Shown here: positions 26,891 to 34,683 of the stretch, piece after piece
Numbering within the stretch: position 1 is the first letter of the stretch
Layout of the letters: every line of letters begins with the position of its first letter
Assembly: GCA_019635485.1 (NCBI GenBank)
Contig: JAHBZL010000006.1
Coordinates: 1 to 64,000, forward strand
Reading direction: 5' to 3'
Source: Piscinibacter sp.
Lineage (GTDB): Bacteria > Pseudomonadota > Gammaproteobacteria > Burkholderiales > Burkholderiaceae_C
Length of the DNA: 64,000 nt
The notes under the pieces: generated by a model
What the model was told of the DNA's origin: nothing
What the model saw: the letters and a program-made list of their open reading frames with translations, nothing else
Database searches by the model: none
Translations under genes and position numbers: made by a program

Positions 26891-27621
26891 AACTCGCCGT
26901 CATCAACTTCTCGGGCAACGTCGGCAAGTCCACGGTGGCTTGCCATCTGCTCTCGCCTCGCATCCCCGATTGCCAGGTCGTCGCGGTCGAGAGCATCAAC
27001 GCCGACAACGGCCAGCCGGTGCGGATCCGCGGCCGGCAGTTCGCCCAGTTGCAGGAGTTCCTGCAGGGCGTCGACAACGTCGTGGTCGACATCGGCGCGA
27101 GCAACGTCGAGGAACTGCTCAAGCTGATGCGGCGCTACCGCGACAGCCAGCGGGACTTCGATGGCTTCGTCGTGCCGACCGTGCCCGACCGCAAGCAGCA
27201 GCAGGACACGGCGGCGACGCTGGCAGAACTGGTGCGCATCGGTGTCCCGCACGAGCGGCTGCGCGTGGTCTTCAATCAGGTCGACGAGGAAGATCCGGTC
27301 GAGACCACCTTCGCGACGCTGTTGGCGTACTGTGCCTCGAAGGGCCTCGCCAAGCCGAACACGGCGGCGGTGATCCCGTTCAACGAGGTCTACTCGCTCG
27401 TGCGTGGAACAGGCCAGTCGCTGGCCGACCTGGCGGCGGATGGGACCGACTACAAGGCCCTGATCGCCAAGGCCGAGTCGCAGCCCGACAAGGTGGCCCT
27501 GGCGCGCCGCCTAGCCATACAGCGGCTGGCACGCGGCGTCATGCCGGAACTCGATGCGTGCTTCGCGGCGCTGGACCTTCAGAGCCTTTCGGCCGGTGCG
27601 CAGGCGGTGCCCACGGCATGA
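26887..27621 (+). CDS. stbB: StbB-like ParA-family ATPase
   Basis: A 244-residue P-loop ATPase starting MKLAVINFSGNVGKSTVACH, with Walker A at residues 9-16 (SGNVGKST, K14). It lacks the extra signature lysine of classical ParA (KGGxxKT), which is usual for the StbB group. VVVDIGASNVEEL (about residue 70) is the Walker A' acidic segment. In R388, StbB is needed for conjugation and counteracts StbA-dependent positioning. It is coupled to stbA and stbC by ATGA overlaps. Confidence 0.75.
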   Translation: MKLAVINFSGNVGKSTVACHLLSPRIPDCQVVAVESINADNGQPVRIRGRQFAQLQEFLQGVDNVVVDIGASNVEELLKLMRRYRDSQRDFDGFVVPTVPDRKQQQDTAATLAELVRIGVPHERLRVVFNQVDEEDPVETTFATLLAYCASKGLAKPNTAAVIPFNEVYSLVRGTGQSLADLAADGTDYKALIAKAESQPDKVALARRLAIQRLARGVMPELDACFAALDLQSLSAGAQAVPTA

Positions 27622-28079
27622 CGAACCCCAGCACGACGCGGGAAGCGCTGATCGTCGATGCGCTCGGCGAGGCTGCGAGACTGATCCGGCGGGTCGAGGC
27701 GCTGGCTCCGGCACTCGACCAGTCGCGGCAGGCCCTCGCCGATGCGCACAGCGGCCTTGCCGGCCAGCTCGCCGCGTTCGAAGCCCAGGTGGCAGCCTTG
27801 ACCGAGAAGGCCAAGGTCCAGACGGTCCAGCACATCCTTGCACGCACCGACGAGGCGGCGAAGCGATCCGCCGAGGTTCAGGCGCGCGCAATGGCCGACG
27901 CTGCGCGTGTCGCGTTCGGCGCAGAGCTCGGCGCCTCGCTGCAGCGCCTGAAGACCATGGCCGAAGCGGAAGCGAAGCCTGCGCGACGGCAGTGGGAGGC
28001 GTGGCTGACGCACGCGGCGGCAGCGGCGACGGCCTCCGCGCTGACCTGGACCGTGGCGGTCACCCTGTGGGCGCATTGA
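27618..28079 (+). CDS. stbC: StbC-like coiled-coil protein with C-terminal membrane helix
   Basis: A 153-residue protein that is mostly helical and Ala/Glu/Gln-rich (about residues 20-115, coiled-coil-like) and ends in one hydrophobic segment (AAAAATASALTWTVAVTLWA), probably a tail anchor. The ATG overlaps the stbB stop by 4 bp. The name follows operon position only; the function of StbC is not established in any system I know. A membrane anchor would fit a role in placing the stb complex at the cell boundary, which is inference. Confidence 0.55.
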   Translation: MTNPSTTREALIVDALGEAARLIRRVEALAPALDQSRQALADAHSGLAGQLAAFEAQVAALTEKAKVQTVQHILARTDEAAKRSAEVQARAMADAARVAFGAELGASLQRLKTMAEAEAKPARRQWEAWLTHAAAAATASALTWTVAVTLWAH

Positions 28080-28108
28080 CCGCCGGCGCACCAGGCGCCT
28101 CAGCCGGG

Positions 28109-28127
28109 TGTACGATTAAATCCTACA
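28109..28127. promoter_or_regulatory. Palindromic operator candidate for parDE
   Basis: TGTACGATTAAATCCTACA is a 19-bp imperfect palindrome (TGTA.GATT / AATC.TACA) lying 15 bp before the parD start and covering the likely -10 region. ParD antitoxins typically repress their own promoter through such a site. Confidence 0.55.
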
Positions 28128-28142
28128 TTCGCGAGGACCGCC

Positions 28143-28433
28143 ATGCGCTCGACCCAGCAGTTCAGCATCACCCTGCCCCACGAGATGGCCGAGGCCGTGC
28201 GGGCGAAGGTCGCGGCCGGCGAGTACGCCACGGAAAGCGAAGTGATCCGCGACGGCCTGCGTGTCCTGCTGGCCCGGGACAGGGCCGTCGAGGACTGGCT
28301 GCGCAAGGACGTGGCCGCGGCCTACGACAAGCTGAAGGCGGACCCGTCGCGTGCAGTGGCGGTCGGCGCCGTCAAGGCGCGACTGGCCGCCGCGCACGCG
28401 AGGGTGACCCGGAAGGCGACTCCCAAGGGCTGA
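28143..28433 (+). CDS. parD: ParD-family antitoxin (ribbon-helix-helix)
   Basis: A 96-residue protein. FSITLPHEMAEAVRAKVAAG followed by EYATESEVIRDGLRVLL is a ParD/CopG ribbon-helix-helix DNA-binding domain. The C-terminal half wraps the toxin in known complexes and is typically disordered when free. GAGG precedes the ATG by six bases. It overlaps the toxin gene, so antitoxin is made first and coupling maintains the ratio. The palindrome upstream is the likely autoregulatory site. The pair would stabilise the island by post-segregational killing. Confidence 0.88.
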   Translation: MRSTQQFSITLPHEMAEAVRAKVAAGEYATESEVIRDGLRVLLARDRAVEDWLRKDVAAAYDKLKADPSRAVAVGAVKARLAAAHARVTRKATPKG

Positions 28434-28735
28434 TCCCCTACTTCGTCGGCTTCGCTCCTGAGGCGTCCGACCAGCTCGTGGAACTGTTCACCTACGTTGC
28501 CGAGCGCAGGTCCCCGGCCGTCGCGGAGCGCTACACAGGTGCGGTGATCGGCACCTGCCAGGGTCTGGCGTTGTTCCCGCTGCGCGATGACATCCGCCGC
28601 CCCGGCCTGCGCGTCACCCACCACAAGGGGAGCACCTTGATCGCCTATGCCGTTGACGAGTGCACTCGGACCGTGTTGGTCCTCGGCATCTTCTACGGTG
28701 ACCAGGACTACGAAGGGGCGCTGTCCGCCGACTGA
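28430..28735 (+). CDS. parE: ParE-family toxin, probable CTG start
   Basis: A 101-residue RelE/ParE-fold protein: IPYFVGFAPEASDQLVELFT at the N-terminus, RYTGAVIGTCQGLALFP, then RRPGLRVTHHKGSTLIAYAV and VLVLGIFYGDQDYEGAL at the end, the full ParE pattern. ParE toxins inhibit DNA gyrase. The family's N-terminus aligns exactly with CTG at 28430, which overlaps the parD stop as CTGA. Upstream in this frame there is no ATG, GTG or TTG that keeps a sensible start, so a CTG start by translational coupling is the simplest reading. The product is full length and probably active. Confidence 0.85.
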   Translation: MIPYFVGFAPEASDQLVELFTYVAERRSPAVAERYTGAVIGTCQGLALFPLRDDIRRPGLRVTHHKGSTLIAYAVDECTRTVLVLGIFYGDQDYEGALSAD

Positions 28736-28780
28736 TGGGCGCCGCGCGCGGCCGAAGGCAAGCGCGGCGCCGGTACTCCC

Positions 28781-28804
28781 GCGGGCCGGCGCACGCCGGC
28801 CCGC
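28781..28804. terminator. Strong GC hairpin between convergent genes
   Basis: A perfect 10-bp stem (GCGGGCCGGC / GCCGGCCCGC) with loop GCAC sits between parE and the convergent gene at 28841. The T-run is weak (CTTTC), so it could be a bidirectional terminator or an RNA-stabilising hairpin. Confidence 0.5.
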
Positions 28805-28840
28805 GCGCTTTCAGAGCGCCGACAGGACGGGCATCGCCGA

Positions 28841-29194
28841 TCAGCACTCGCTTGGCCAGCGCAGGCCCCAGCGCTCGATGACGGCGCGTACACGGGCATC
28901 ACCGTCGGGGACCAGCGTGTGCAGGTCGGCCCGGCCCCAGCGCAGCGCGTCCAGGCAGCACAGCATGTCGTCGCTGATGGCGATGTCGACAGCGCGCAAC
29001 TCGAACAGGTCGAACGGGAAGGCCCGGCCGTTGTAGCTGGCGGCCAGGAAGCGCGCGATGCGCGGGATCTGGCCGGAGTCTCGCTCCTCGGCCAGCTTGA
29101 GCAGCTGCGCGAACGCCTGCGCTCCTGCCTGGGTCGCCTGCCGCGACCTGGTGTCGAATTGCGCGAGTTCGGTTTCGATCGCGTCGGGACTCAT
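28841..29194 (-). CDS. Uncharacterised plasmid-type protein (DUF7673-like)
   Basis: A 117-residue soluble protein with the central motif LAASYNGRAFPFDLFELRAV and the ending DMLCCLDALRWGRADLHTLV. I associate this pattern with small proteins of plasmids and integrative elements next to DUF932 and SSB genes; the DUF name is from memory. The ATG at 29194 is in the expected place for the family. No catalytic motif is visible. It follows the DUF932 gene on the same strand after a 107-bp gap. Confidence 0.6.
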   Translation of the reverse strand: MSPDAIETELAQFDTRSRQATQAGAQAFAQLLKLAEERDSGQIPRIARFLAASYNGRAFPFDLFELRAVDIAISDDMLCCLDALRWGRADLHTLVPDGDARVRAVIERWGLRWPSEC

Positions 29195-29301
29195 TGGCGC
29201 CTCGTTGGACTCGTGCGGAAAGGACCAGCCCGATGGTTGGGCCGATGCGGCACTGCCAGCGCGCCAGATTCGGGGGCAAATCTGGCGCGCCGGGCCTGTG
29301 A

Positions 29302-30165
29302 TCAGCCCTTCAGCTTGCGCATCTCCTCGGCCAGCATCCACAGCGCACGGTTCAGGCTCACGCCCCGGTCGATGCTGCCGACCGGCCGGGTCTGCAACCG
29401 GCGCCCCTGCGCGCTGCGGCCGGGCTGGCCACCGCGGATCACGTTCTCCTGCACGCGCTGGAAGGTCGTCCAGAGGCTGTGCCCGATGTCCTCGGGCCGG
29501 CGCGCCTCGATCAGCTGCTCGGCAGTGACCGGCGCTGGCCGGTGCCCGCCCGTTTCCTCCACGCCGCGCTCGCCGAAGCGCAGTGCCAGGGCGGCCGTCG
29601 CAAAGGCGATCTCCTCGGGCGGCTGGAGCTGCAGCGCCTTCATCGCCTCCGTGTGCTCGTTCACCGCCTCGAACTCGTCGAGCACGCGGAACGCGCCTTC
29701 GATCACCTCGCCCTGGATGTTGCCCTTGTGCGGGATGCGGATGTCCTCCACCACCTCGCCCACCACCAGGCCATTGCAGCAGACGAAGCGGAACATGCCG
29801 GCCAGCATCTGATAGCTGCTGGCGCCGTCGTGGCTGTTGATCAGGATGATCTCGTTCGCCTCGGGTCGCGTCTGCACCTGCCCGGCGTGGCGCATGCGGA
29901 TCATGTGCTTGGTGAACTCCGCCTTGCCTTCGACGCGGCTGGCGCCCTGGGCGACCATGAAGGGCTCGAAACCCTCCTTGCGCAGGCCGCGCAGGACATC
30001 GATGGTGGGGATGTAGGTGTAGCGTTCGGAGCGGCTCGCGTGCTTGCCCTCGGCGAAGATGGACGGCGCCGCGGCGCGCATCTGGTCTTCGCTCAGAGGC
30101 TGGTCGCCACGCATCACGCGGGTGTTGCGGGCAAAGCGGGTCGCCAGGGTCGGGGTCGAGTACAT
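29302..30165 (-). CDS. DUF932 domain protein
   Basis: A 287-residue protein with typical DUF932 landmarks: RYTYIPTIDVLRGLRKEGFE, HMIRMRHAGQ, EIILINSHDGASSYQMLAGM and FRFVCCNGLVVG. DUF932 (phage/plasmid-like protein) is common on mobile elements and has no proven function. Its place beside SSB suggests a role in element DNA metabolism or protection from host defences, which is inference. AAGGA lies eight bases before ATG 30165. It forms a probable operon with ssb upstream and the 117-residue gene downstream. Confidence 0.82.
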   Translation of the reverse strand: MYSTPTLATRFARNTRVMRGDQPLSEDQMRAAAPSIFAEGKHASRSERYTYIPTIDVLRGLRKEGFEPFMVAQGASRVEGKAEFTKHMIRMRHAGQVQTRPEANEIILINSHDGASSYQMLAGMFRFVCCNGLVVGEVVEDIRIPHKGNIQGEVIEGAFRVLDEFEAVNEHTEAMKALQLQPPEEIAFATAALALRFGERGVEETGGHRPAPVTAEQLIEARRPEDIGHSLWTTFQRVQENVIRGGQPGRSAQGRRLQTRPVGSIDRGVSLNRALWMLAEEMRKLKG

Positions 30166-30242
30166 GATGGTTTCCTTCGATCGTTGAATGAGGGTCGAAG
30201 GGCGGGCGCGGCTCAGCGGCATCACGCCCACCCGATGAGGGT

Positions 30243-30713
30243 TCAGGCGTCGGCGTGCGCCGGCTGGCGCGCGCTGCGGGGCTTGCGGCTGGTGGCGGCC
30301 GCTGCGGGCGGCTCGCCACTGCCGTTGCCGGCCTGGGGTGCGCTGTCGTCGCCACGGATGCGGCGCGCTTCGCTCTCGGCGCGGCTGTCGAGGTAGTCGA
30401 TCTCCTCGGCCGTGAACGCCATGCCGTAGACGGTTTCGCCGTCCTTCTCGTAGTTGTTGTTGCGGAGGCGTCCGACGATGTTGACGTGCGAGCCCTTGCC
30501 CAGGTACTCGGCCGCGTTCTCGGCCTGCTTGCCCCACAGCGTCCACTGGATCGCGGTGGATTCCTCCTCGCGCGCTTCGCCCGAGCCGCGTCGCGTGTTG
30601 CTGATCGCGGTCAGCACGGCCTTGGCGATCTTGCCTTCGCGGCCGTTGACGATTTCGAGCTTGACGGCCCCGGCCAGGTGCGCGTGACGCTGGATGACAG
30701 AAACGTTTGCCAT
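30243..30713 (-). CDS. ssb: Single-stranded DNA-binding protein
   Basis: A 156-residue SSB with an OB fold at the N-terminus: ANVSVIQRHAHLAGAVKLEI, then IQWTLWGKQAENAAEYLGKG and HVNIVGRLRNNNYEKDGETV. The C-terminal third is a flexible Gly/Ser/Ala-rich tail. It does not end in the acidic DDDIPF-like tip of housekeeping SSB (it ends QPAHADA), so it probably does not recruit the usual host partners. It is an element-encoded SSB. ATG 30713 has GGAG six bases upstream. Confidence 0.88.
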   Translation of the reverse strand: MANVSVIQRHAHLAGAVKLEIVNGREGKIAKAVLTAISNTRRGSGEAREEESTAIQWTLWGKQAENAAEYLGKGSHVNIVGRLRNNNYEKDGETVYGMAFTAEEIDYLDSRAESEARRIRGDDSAPQAGNGSGEPPAAAATSRKPRSARQPAHADA

Positions 30714-31496
30714 GACGGACTCCAATCGAGAGCAACCAGCCGGGCCCCGGTCCGGGTTCCCTGAAAACTGATCCTCTCGCTCGGACTCCCTTGCTCCCGC
30801 CCACGGGCGGGCGGGGGGTGGGCAAGGCCCCTTCCCTCACGGGAAGGGGTGGGGGATGGGTGGTGTTCTTCAGCAGCCGAAGCAGTGAGCCGGTTTCCCG
30901 GCCCACCGCTTGAAGATCCCCCCACAAGTCCCCCTCGCAATTCGACGGGGGCGCCGTGGGGGGAGCGCGGTGGGACGACTGGCGCACGGGCTGCCCTTTC
31001 CCCACGGGAGCGCAGCGTCGCGGCCGATGTGCCAGCTCGCCTGGCGCAGCGGTTGCAGCGCAGCCGGCCGAACGATCACGAGCAGCGGCGGCTCAGCGGC
31101 CGACGTGCCACCGAGCGCAGCGACTGGCGCGGCGGTCGAGCCGCTGCGAGCACTTCACTGAACCCGGTCTTAGCGACCCGGCTCCGGGCTTGGCGGGTAG
31201 CCGGGGTGACGGTCTGGCACGAGCGCAGCTCACGGAGCGCAGCGCAGTGCGCGAGCAGCGGGCCAGTCCATCAAGCGGGACCGTCGGTCGCGTACTCGCG
31301 ACGGACATCAGGGCTCGCGCTCCACGGCCACGGGAAGGGTCGCCTTCACATGCCGTCGGCGCAGCCGGCCTGGACGTGTTGCGCGAAGGATGGAAGCCCG
31401 TCAGGGTCGAGACCGCGACGAAGGAACGGGCTCGACGCGAAGCACGACAGCCTGACCCCGCGCAGCGGGGACGCGCTCAGCATTGACAATGACACC
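30714..31496. other. Noncoding 783-bp region between ssb and the SPARTA operon
   Basis: This stretch has no credible gene but many structured sequences: an inverted repeat CCCGCCC/GGGCGGG near 30798, a perfect 9-bp hairpin CCCCTTCCC-TCAC-GGGAAGGGG at 30828-30849, two related copies of GGCCGAYGTGCCA near 31021 and 31098, several GAGCGCAGCG words, and the candidate RNA element at 31385-31470. It must also hold the ssb and SPARTA promoters; TTGACA at 31484-31489 is too close to the ATG to serve as its -35. Confidence 0.5.
31385..31470 (+). ncRNA. Candidate structured RNA element upstream of SPARTA
   Basis: Starting from GAAGGATGGAAGCCC (31385-31399), GTCAGG (31400-31405) pairs with CCTGAC (31451-31456). 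GTCGAG (31406-31411) directly next to it pairs with CTCGAC (31431-31436), leaving a 14-base bulge on the 3' side. A tight hairpin CCCCGC-GCA-GCGGGG (31456-31470) follows at once. The nested helices sharing one continuous 5' strand are unlikely by chance. I recall similar GGATGGAAGCCC...GACAGCC elements in noncoding parts of other integrative elements, but cannot verify this. It ends 26 bp before the TIR-APAZ start, so it could be a leader, a small RNA or a DNA-level site. Confidence 0.5.
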
Positions 31497-32888
31497 ATGT
31501 CGACGAAAGCACTCTTCATCAGCCACGCCGCACCCGAGGACAACGCCTTCACTCGATGGCTGGGTGCAAGGCTCGAACTGGCTGGCTACCGTGTCTGGCA
31601 CGACCTCGACCAGCTAAAGGGCGGCGACCCTTTCTGGGACAAGATCGAAGCAGCGATCCGCGGCGAGGCCATCCGCATGATTGCAGTCGTCTCCAAAGTC
31701 TCCATCCACAAGTCCGGCGTCAAGAACGAGTGGGCTGTAGGTGCGACGCTGGAACGCGCACAACCGGGTTTCATCATTCCCGTGTGTATCGACGAGGGCT
31801 TCGACTTCTCTACCTTGCCGATCGAGATCCACCGCAAGAACGTGCTGGGGTTCGGAGCGGGTTGGCACAAGGGCTTGAAGGCGCTTCTCGACACCCTTGC
31901 CGAAGCGGGTATCCCGCGCATTGCGGCGCCCGATCCATCCGTGGCGCTGCACTGGCTTCCGGAAACCAAGGCGGGAGCCATCCTGCGAACCGACAAGGAA
32001 GAGATCCTCGACTCCAACTGGCTGCGCATCTCCTCGCTACCGCCCACCCTGGACAGCGCCAGGATTCTGGGCACGGAGCGGAAGATCAAGGTCAATGACG
32101 AGAACCGGGCCACTCCGTGGTTCGAACACGAGAATCTGATCGTCGGCTTCGCGAAGGCCGCCGACCTTGTGAGCATGATGCGGAACACGGTGATGCTCAA
32201 GGCCGCAAATGCCGTCGATACCGAGGCATTCCTGGAATCGGGCTCGACGCTGGGAACTCAGACGGTTCGGCCGTCAGAAGCGCGCAAGCGAGTCGCAAAC
32301 CTCGTCAGGCAGGCCTGGGAGTTGACGATGGAGGCCAAGGGTCTCGGCAGCTACGAACAGTCGGGCGGGAGGCGCGTGTTCTTCGTCACTCCCGAGTTGA
32401 CCAAGGGTCGTGGCGAACGGGTGGCGTTCATCGACGTGGACGGCAAGCAGCGCCGAAAGGCGCTCAACGGCCGCAGCGAGAAGCGCAAGGCGAACTGGTG
32501 CTACGCCGTGGGCATGGTGCCCGCATTCGACAAACCCTGGCGCATCGAACTCCGATCCACGATCGTCTTTACCGACGACGATGGCAAGCCGCTGGACTCG
32601 GTTGCGAGGGCGCATCGGCTCCGCATGAGCTTCTGCCGGAGCTGGTGGAACGACCGCTGGCGCGGCTTCCTGCGCGCCTTCCTGGCATTGGTCGCGGAGG
32701 GCCAGCCCGAGTTCCGGCTTCCCGTCGGCTCCGGCCGGTTCGTGGTCGTAGCGGCCGAACCGATCCAGTTCACGGCGCCGGTCGGCCTGTCGGACCTGGC
32801 TCCGTCGATAGACCTGGACCCCGTCGACGAGCATGAGGAAGACGAGGCAGATTTCGACGACCTCGATGAAGAGGAGGCGCCGCAATGA
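31497..32888 (+). CDS. TIR-APAZ protein of a SPARTA defence system
   Basis: A 463-residue protein. The N-terminal TIR domain (about residues 1-140) starts KALFISHAAPEDNAFTRWLG and continues GYRVWHDLDQLKGGDPFWDK. Glu 78 in VKNEWAVGATLER sits where the catalytic NADase glutamate of SPARTA TIR domains is found. The remainder (about 190-463) is an APAZ-type region that replaces the Argonaute N-PAZ half and ends in a very acidic tail. In characterised SPARTA pairs this subunit binds the short Argonaute; target recognition triggers oligomerisation and NAD(P)+ hydrolysis, killing or arresting the infected cell. The stop overlaps the Argonaute start as ATGA. ATG 31497 lies directly before the TIR fold, but no good ribosome site is visible, so expression may be low or controlled by the leader. 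Confidence 0.85.
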   Translation: MSTKALFISHAAPEDNAFTRWLGARLELAGYRVWHDLDQLKGGDPFWDKIEAAIRGEAIRMIAVVSKVSIHKSGVKNEWAVGATLERAQPGFIIPVCIDEGFDFSTLPIEIHRKNVLGFGAGWHKGLKALLDTLAEAGIPRIAAPDPSVALHWLPETKAGAILRTDKEEILDSNWLRISSLPPTLDSARILGTERKIKVNDENRATPWFEHENLIVGFAKAADLVSMMRNTVMLKAANAVDTEAFLESGSTLGTQTVRPSEARKRVANLVRQAWELTMEAKGLGSYEQSGGRRVFFVTPELTKGRGERVAFIDVDGKQRRKALNGRSEKRKANWCYAVGMVPAFDKPWRIELRSTIVFTDDDGKPLDSVARAHRLRMSFCRSWWNDRWRGFLRAFLALVAEGQPEFRLPVGSGRFVVVAAEPIQFTAPVGLSDLAPSIDLDPVDEHEEDEADFDDLDEEEAPQ

Positions 32889-34417
32889 GCGCTCGACCCC
32901 AGTTGATCGAGGTGCCCGAGCCCAACCTGCTGTTCGGCCATGGCCAACGCATGGAGCATCCAAAGGATGGCCTCCTGCTCTACGGTCCCAACCAGAACCC
33001 CTGGTCGGGCGGCACCCTGCGCATCGGTGTCGTCGCCACTCGGCCCGGTCTGGAGCGTTACTCGAGATGCGTCGCGAGGCTCGCGCTGCCGATCCCGCCG
33101 AAGAAGGCTGGCGACCCGAATCACACGCACTTTCCCGGCTTCGAGGCGGTCTTCGGTGTCGAATGGCCATCCACACCCGCCACCTGGATCGAGGTCGATG
33201 CGGACGAGCTGGCCCGAGTGATCCGCATCGAAGACCGCCACCAGGCGATCCATCATGCGGTCACCCTGTACTCCGAGGCGATCGTCGAGCACCTGCGCCA
33301 GGGCAGCGAAGCGGGCATCGATCTCTGGATGGCCGTCGTGCCCGAGGACGTGTACCGCTACTGCCGGCCGCAATCGAAGGTGGAGAAGGACGAGCGCCAG
33401 CGTCCGGACACGCTGATGAACAAGGAGGCGGCGACTCGGCTTTTGCAGGCTCCCGGTCTCTTCGAGGAAGACAACGTGGCAGCCGAGGTCTATCTCTACG
33501 AACTGGACTTTCACAACCAGCTCAAGGCGCGGCTGCTGGAGCACAAGGTGGCCGTCCAGGTTCTCCGCGAAACCACCCTGGCACCGGAGGACTTCATCAA
33601 GGCGAACGGCATGCCGCTGCGCGGCCTTCAGGACCCTGCGACGCTGGCCTGGAACCTCGCGACGACCTGCTTCTTCAAGGCCGGAGGGCGCCCGTGGCAG
33701 CTGGGCAAGGCACGCCCCGGTGTCTGCTACGTCGGGATCGTGTTCAAGAAGGACTTCTCGTCTCCCGAACCGGGCAACGCCTGTTGTGGAGCCCAGATGT
33801 TCCTGGAGTCCGGCGACGGAATCGTGTTCCGCGGCGCGGTCGGTCCGTGGATGACGGAGGCCGACGACGACTTCCACCTGCCCCGCGACAAGGCTCGTGC
33901 TCTGATGCAGCTCGTCGTGGATGCCTACAGGAAGAGCCACGGCGGCGAAGCGCCCAAGGAGCTGTTCATCCACGGCAAGACCAGATTCGATGCCGAGGAA
34001 TGGGAGGGCTTCCGCGAAACCGTGCCTGCCGAAACGAATGTCGTCTGCGTGCGCATCAGGCCCGACTCCAGCCTGAAGCTGTTCCGGCACGGCACGACAA
34101 GCATCGGTCGCGGCATAGCCTGGGTGCGGTCCTCGTGGCGCGCATACTTGTGGACGAAAGGATTTGTCCCCCGTTTGCAGACCTATGCAGGCCGCGAGGT
34201 ACCGAATCCGCTTTCAATCGAGATCAGCCGGGGCGAAGCCGACATTGAGCAGGTCATGGCCGACGTGCTGGCCTTGACCAAGCTCAACTACAACACCTGC
34301 ATATACGGTGACGGCGTGCCGGTGACGCTTCGATTCGCCGATGCGGTCGGCGAGATCCTGACCGCCGCGCCGCGCAGGAACGAGCTGCCACCGCTGCCGT
34401 TTCGCTACTACATCTGA
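32885..34417 (+). CDS. Short prokaryotic Argonaute (MID-PIWI), SPARTA partner
   Basis: A 510-residue protein of the length usual for short pAgos (MID plus PIWI, no N or PAZ domain). The MID-like part contains the nucleotide-pocket region (about 150-280) and the PIWI-like part begins near VCYVGIVFKKDFSS. There the first catalytic Asp expected after YxGI is replaced (GIVF), and the later segment LFIHGKTRFDAEEWEGF has no catalytic Asp after the His, so target cleavage is not expected. The protein ends LPFRYYI, like other short pAgos. It would bind a guide RNA and detect complementary single-stranded DNA for the TIR-APAZ partner. It is translationally coupled to it and has no third gene behind. 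Confidence 0.85.
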   Translation: MSARPQLIEVPEPNLLFGHGQRMEHPKDGLLLYGPNQNPWSGGTLRIGVVATRPGLERYSRCVARLALPIPPKKAGDPNHTHFPGFEAVFGVEWPSTPATWIEVDADELARVIRIEDRHQAIHHAVTLYSEAIVEHLRQGSEAGIDLWMAVVPEDVYRYCRPQSKVEKDERQRPDTLMNKEAATRLLQAPGLFEEDNVAAEVYLYELDFHNQLKARLLEHKVAVQVLRETTLAPEDFIKANGMPLRGLQDPATLAWNLATTCFFKAGGRPWQLGKARPGVCYVGIVFKKDFSSPEPGNACCGAQMFLESGDGIVFRGAVGPWMTEADDDFHLPRDKARALMQLVVDAYRKSHGGEAPKELFIHGKTRFDAEEWEGFRETVPAETNVVCVRIRPDSSLKLFRHGTTSIGRGIAWVRSSWRAYLWTKGFVPRLQTYAGREVPNPLSIEISRGEADIEQVMADVLALTKLNYNTCIYGDGVPVTLRFADAVGEILTAAPRRNELPPLPFRYYI

Positions 34418-34422
34418 TGCAA

Positions 34423-34465
34423 CCACCACAGTGGTCATGCGGCGGTGGGCTGACCACTGCGGTGG
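34423..34465. repeat. 15-bp inverted repeat after the Argonaute gene
   Basis: CCACCACAGTGGTCA (34423-34437) and TGACCACTGCGGTGG (34451-34465) pair at 14 of 15 positions across a 13-base loop, starting 6 bp after the pAgo stop. There is no T-run. It may be a Rho-independent-like terminator without a tail, a protein-binding site or a boundary of the SPARTA cassette. The rest of the gap to 34683 shows no gene. Confidence 0.55.
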
Positions 34466-34683
34466 ACGCGGCCAGACGATCGGCGTGCCGATCCAGTCCC
34501 TTTGCACCAGTTCCCGCTCGGGACCTGCAGGGTGCGCCCGCGCACTACCCAGCAAGCAATCGCCACGTTGGCCTCCCCATGGCCGACCGCCCAGAGGAAG
34601 ACTTCTCGCTGCATGTCAAGCGCATCGGCCTCGCCTGACCTGGGCCAGCAGGAACAAGGGGCACCGCGAGTGCCCCCAGGCAC

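Noticed and set aside
28841-30355. A 504-codon frame spanning DUF932 and its downstream gene
   Set aside because: Only its last 117 codons have the expected protein character. The rest is the wrong frame of the DUF932 gene.
32885-34417. Argonaute as a DNA-guided nuclease
   Set aside because: The first PIWI catalytic Asp is absent and the protein is a short pAgo paired with TIR-APAZ, so cleavage by itself is not expected.
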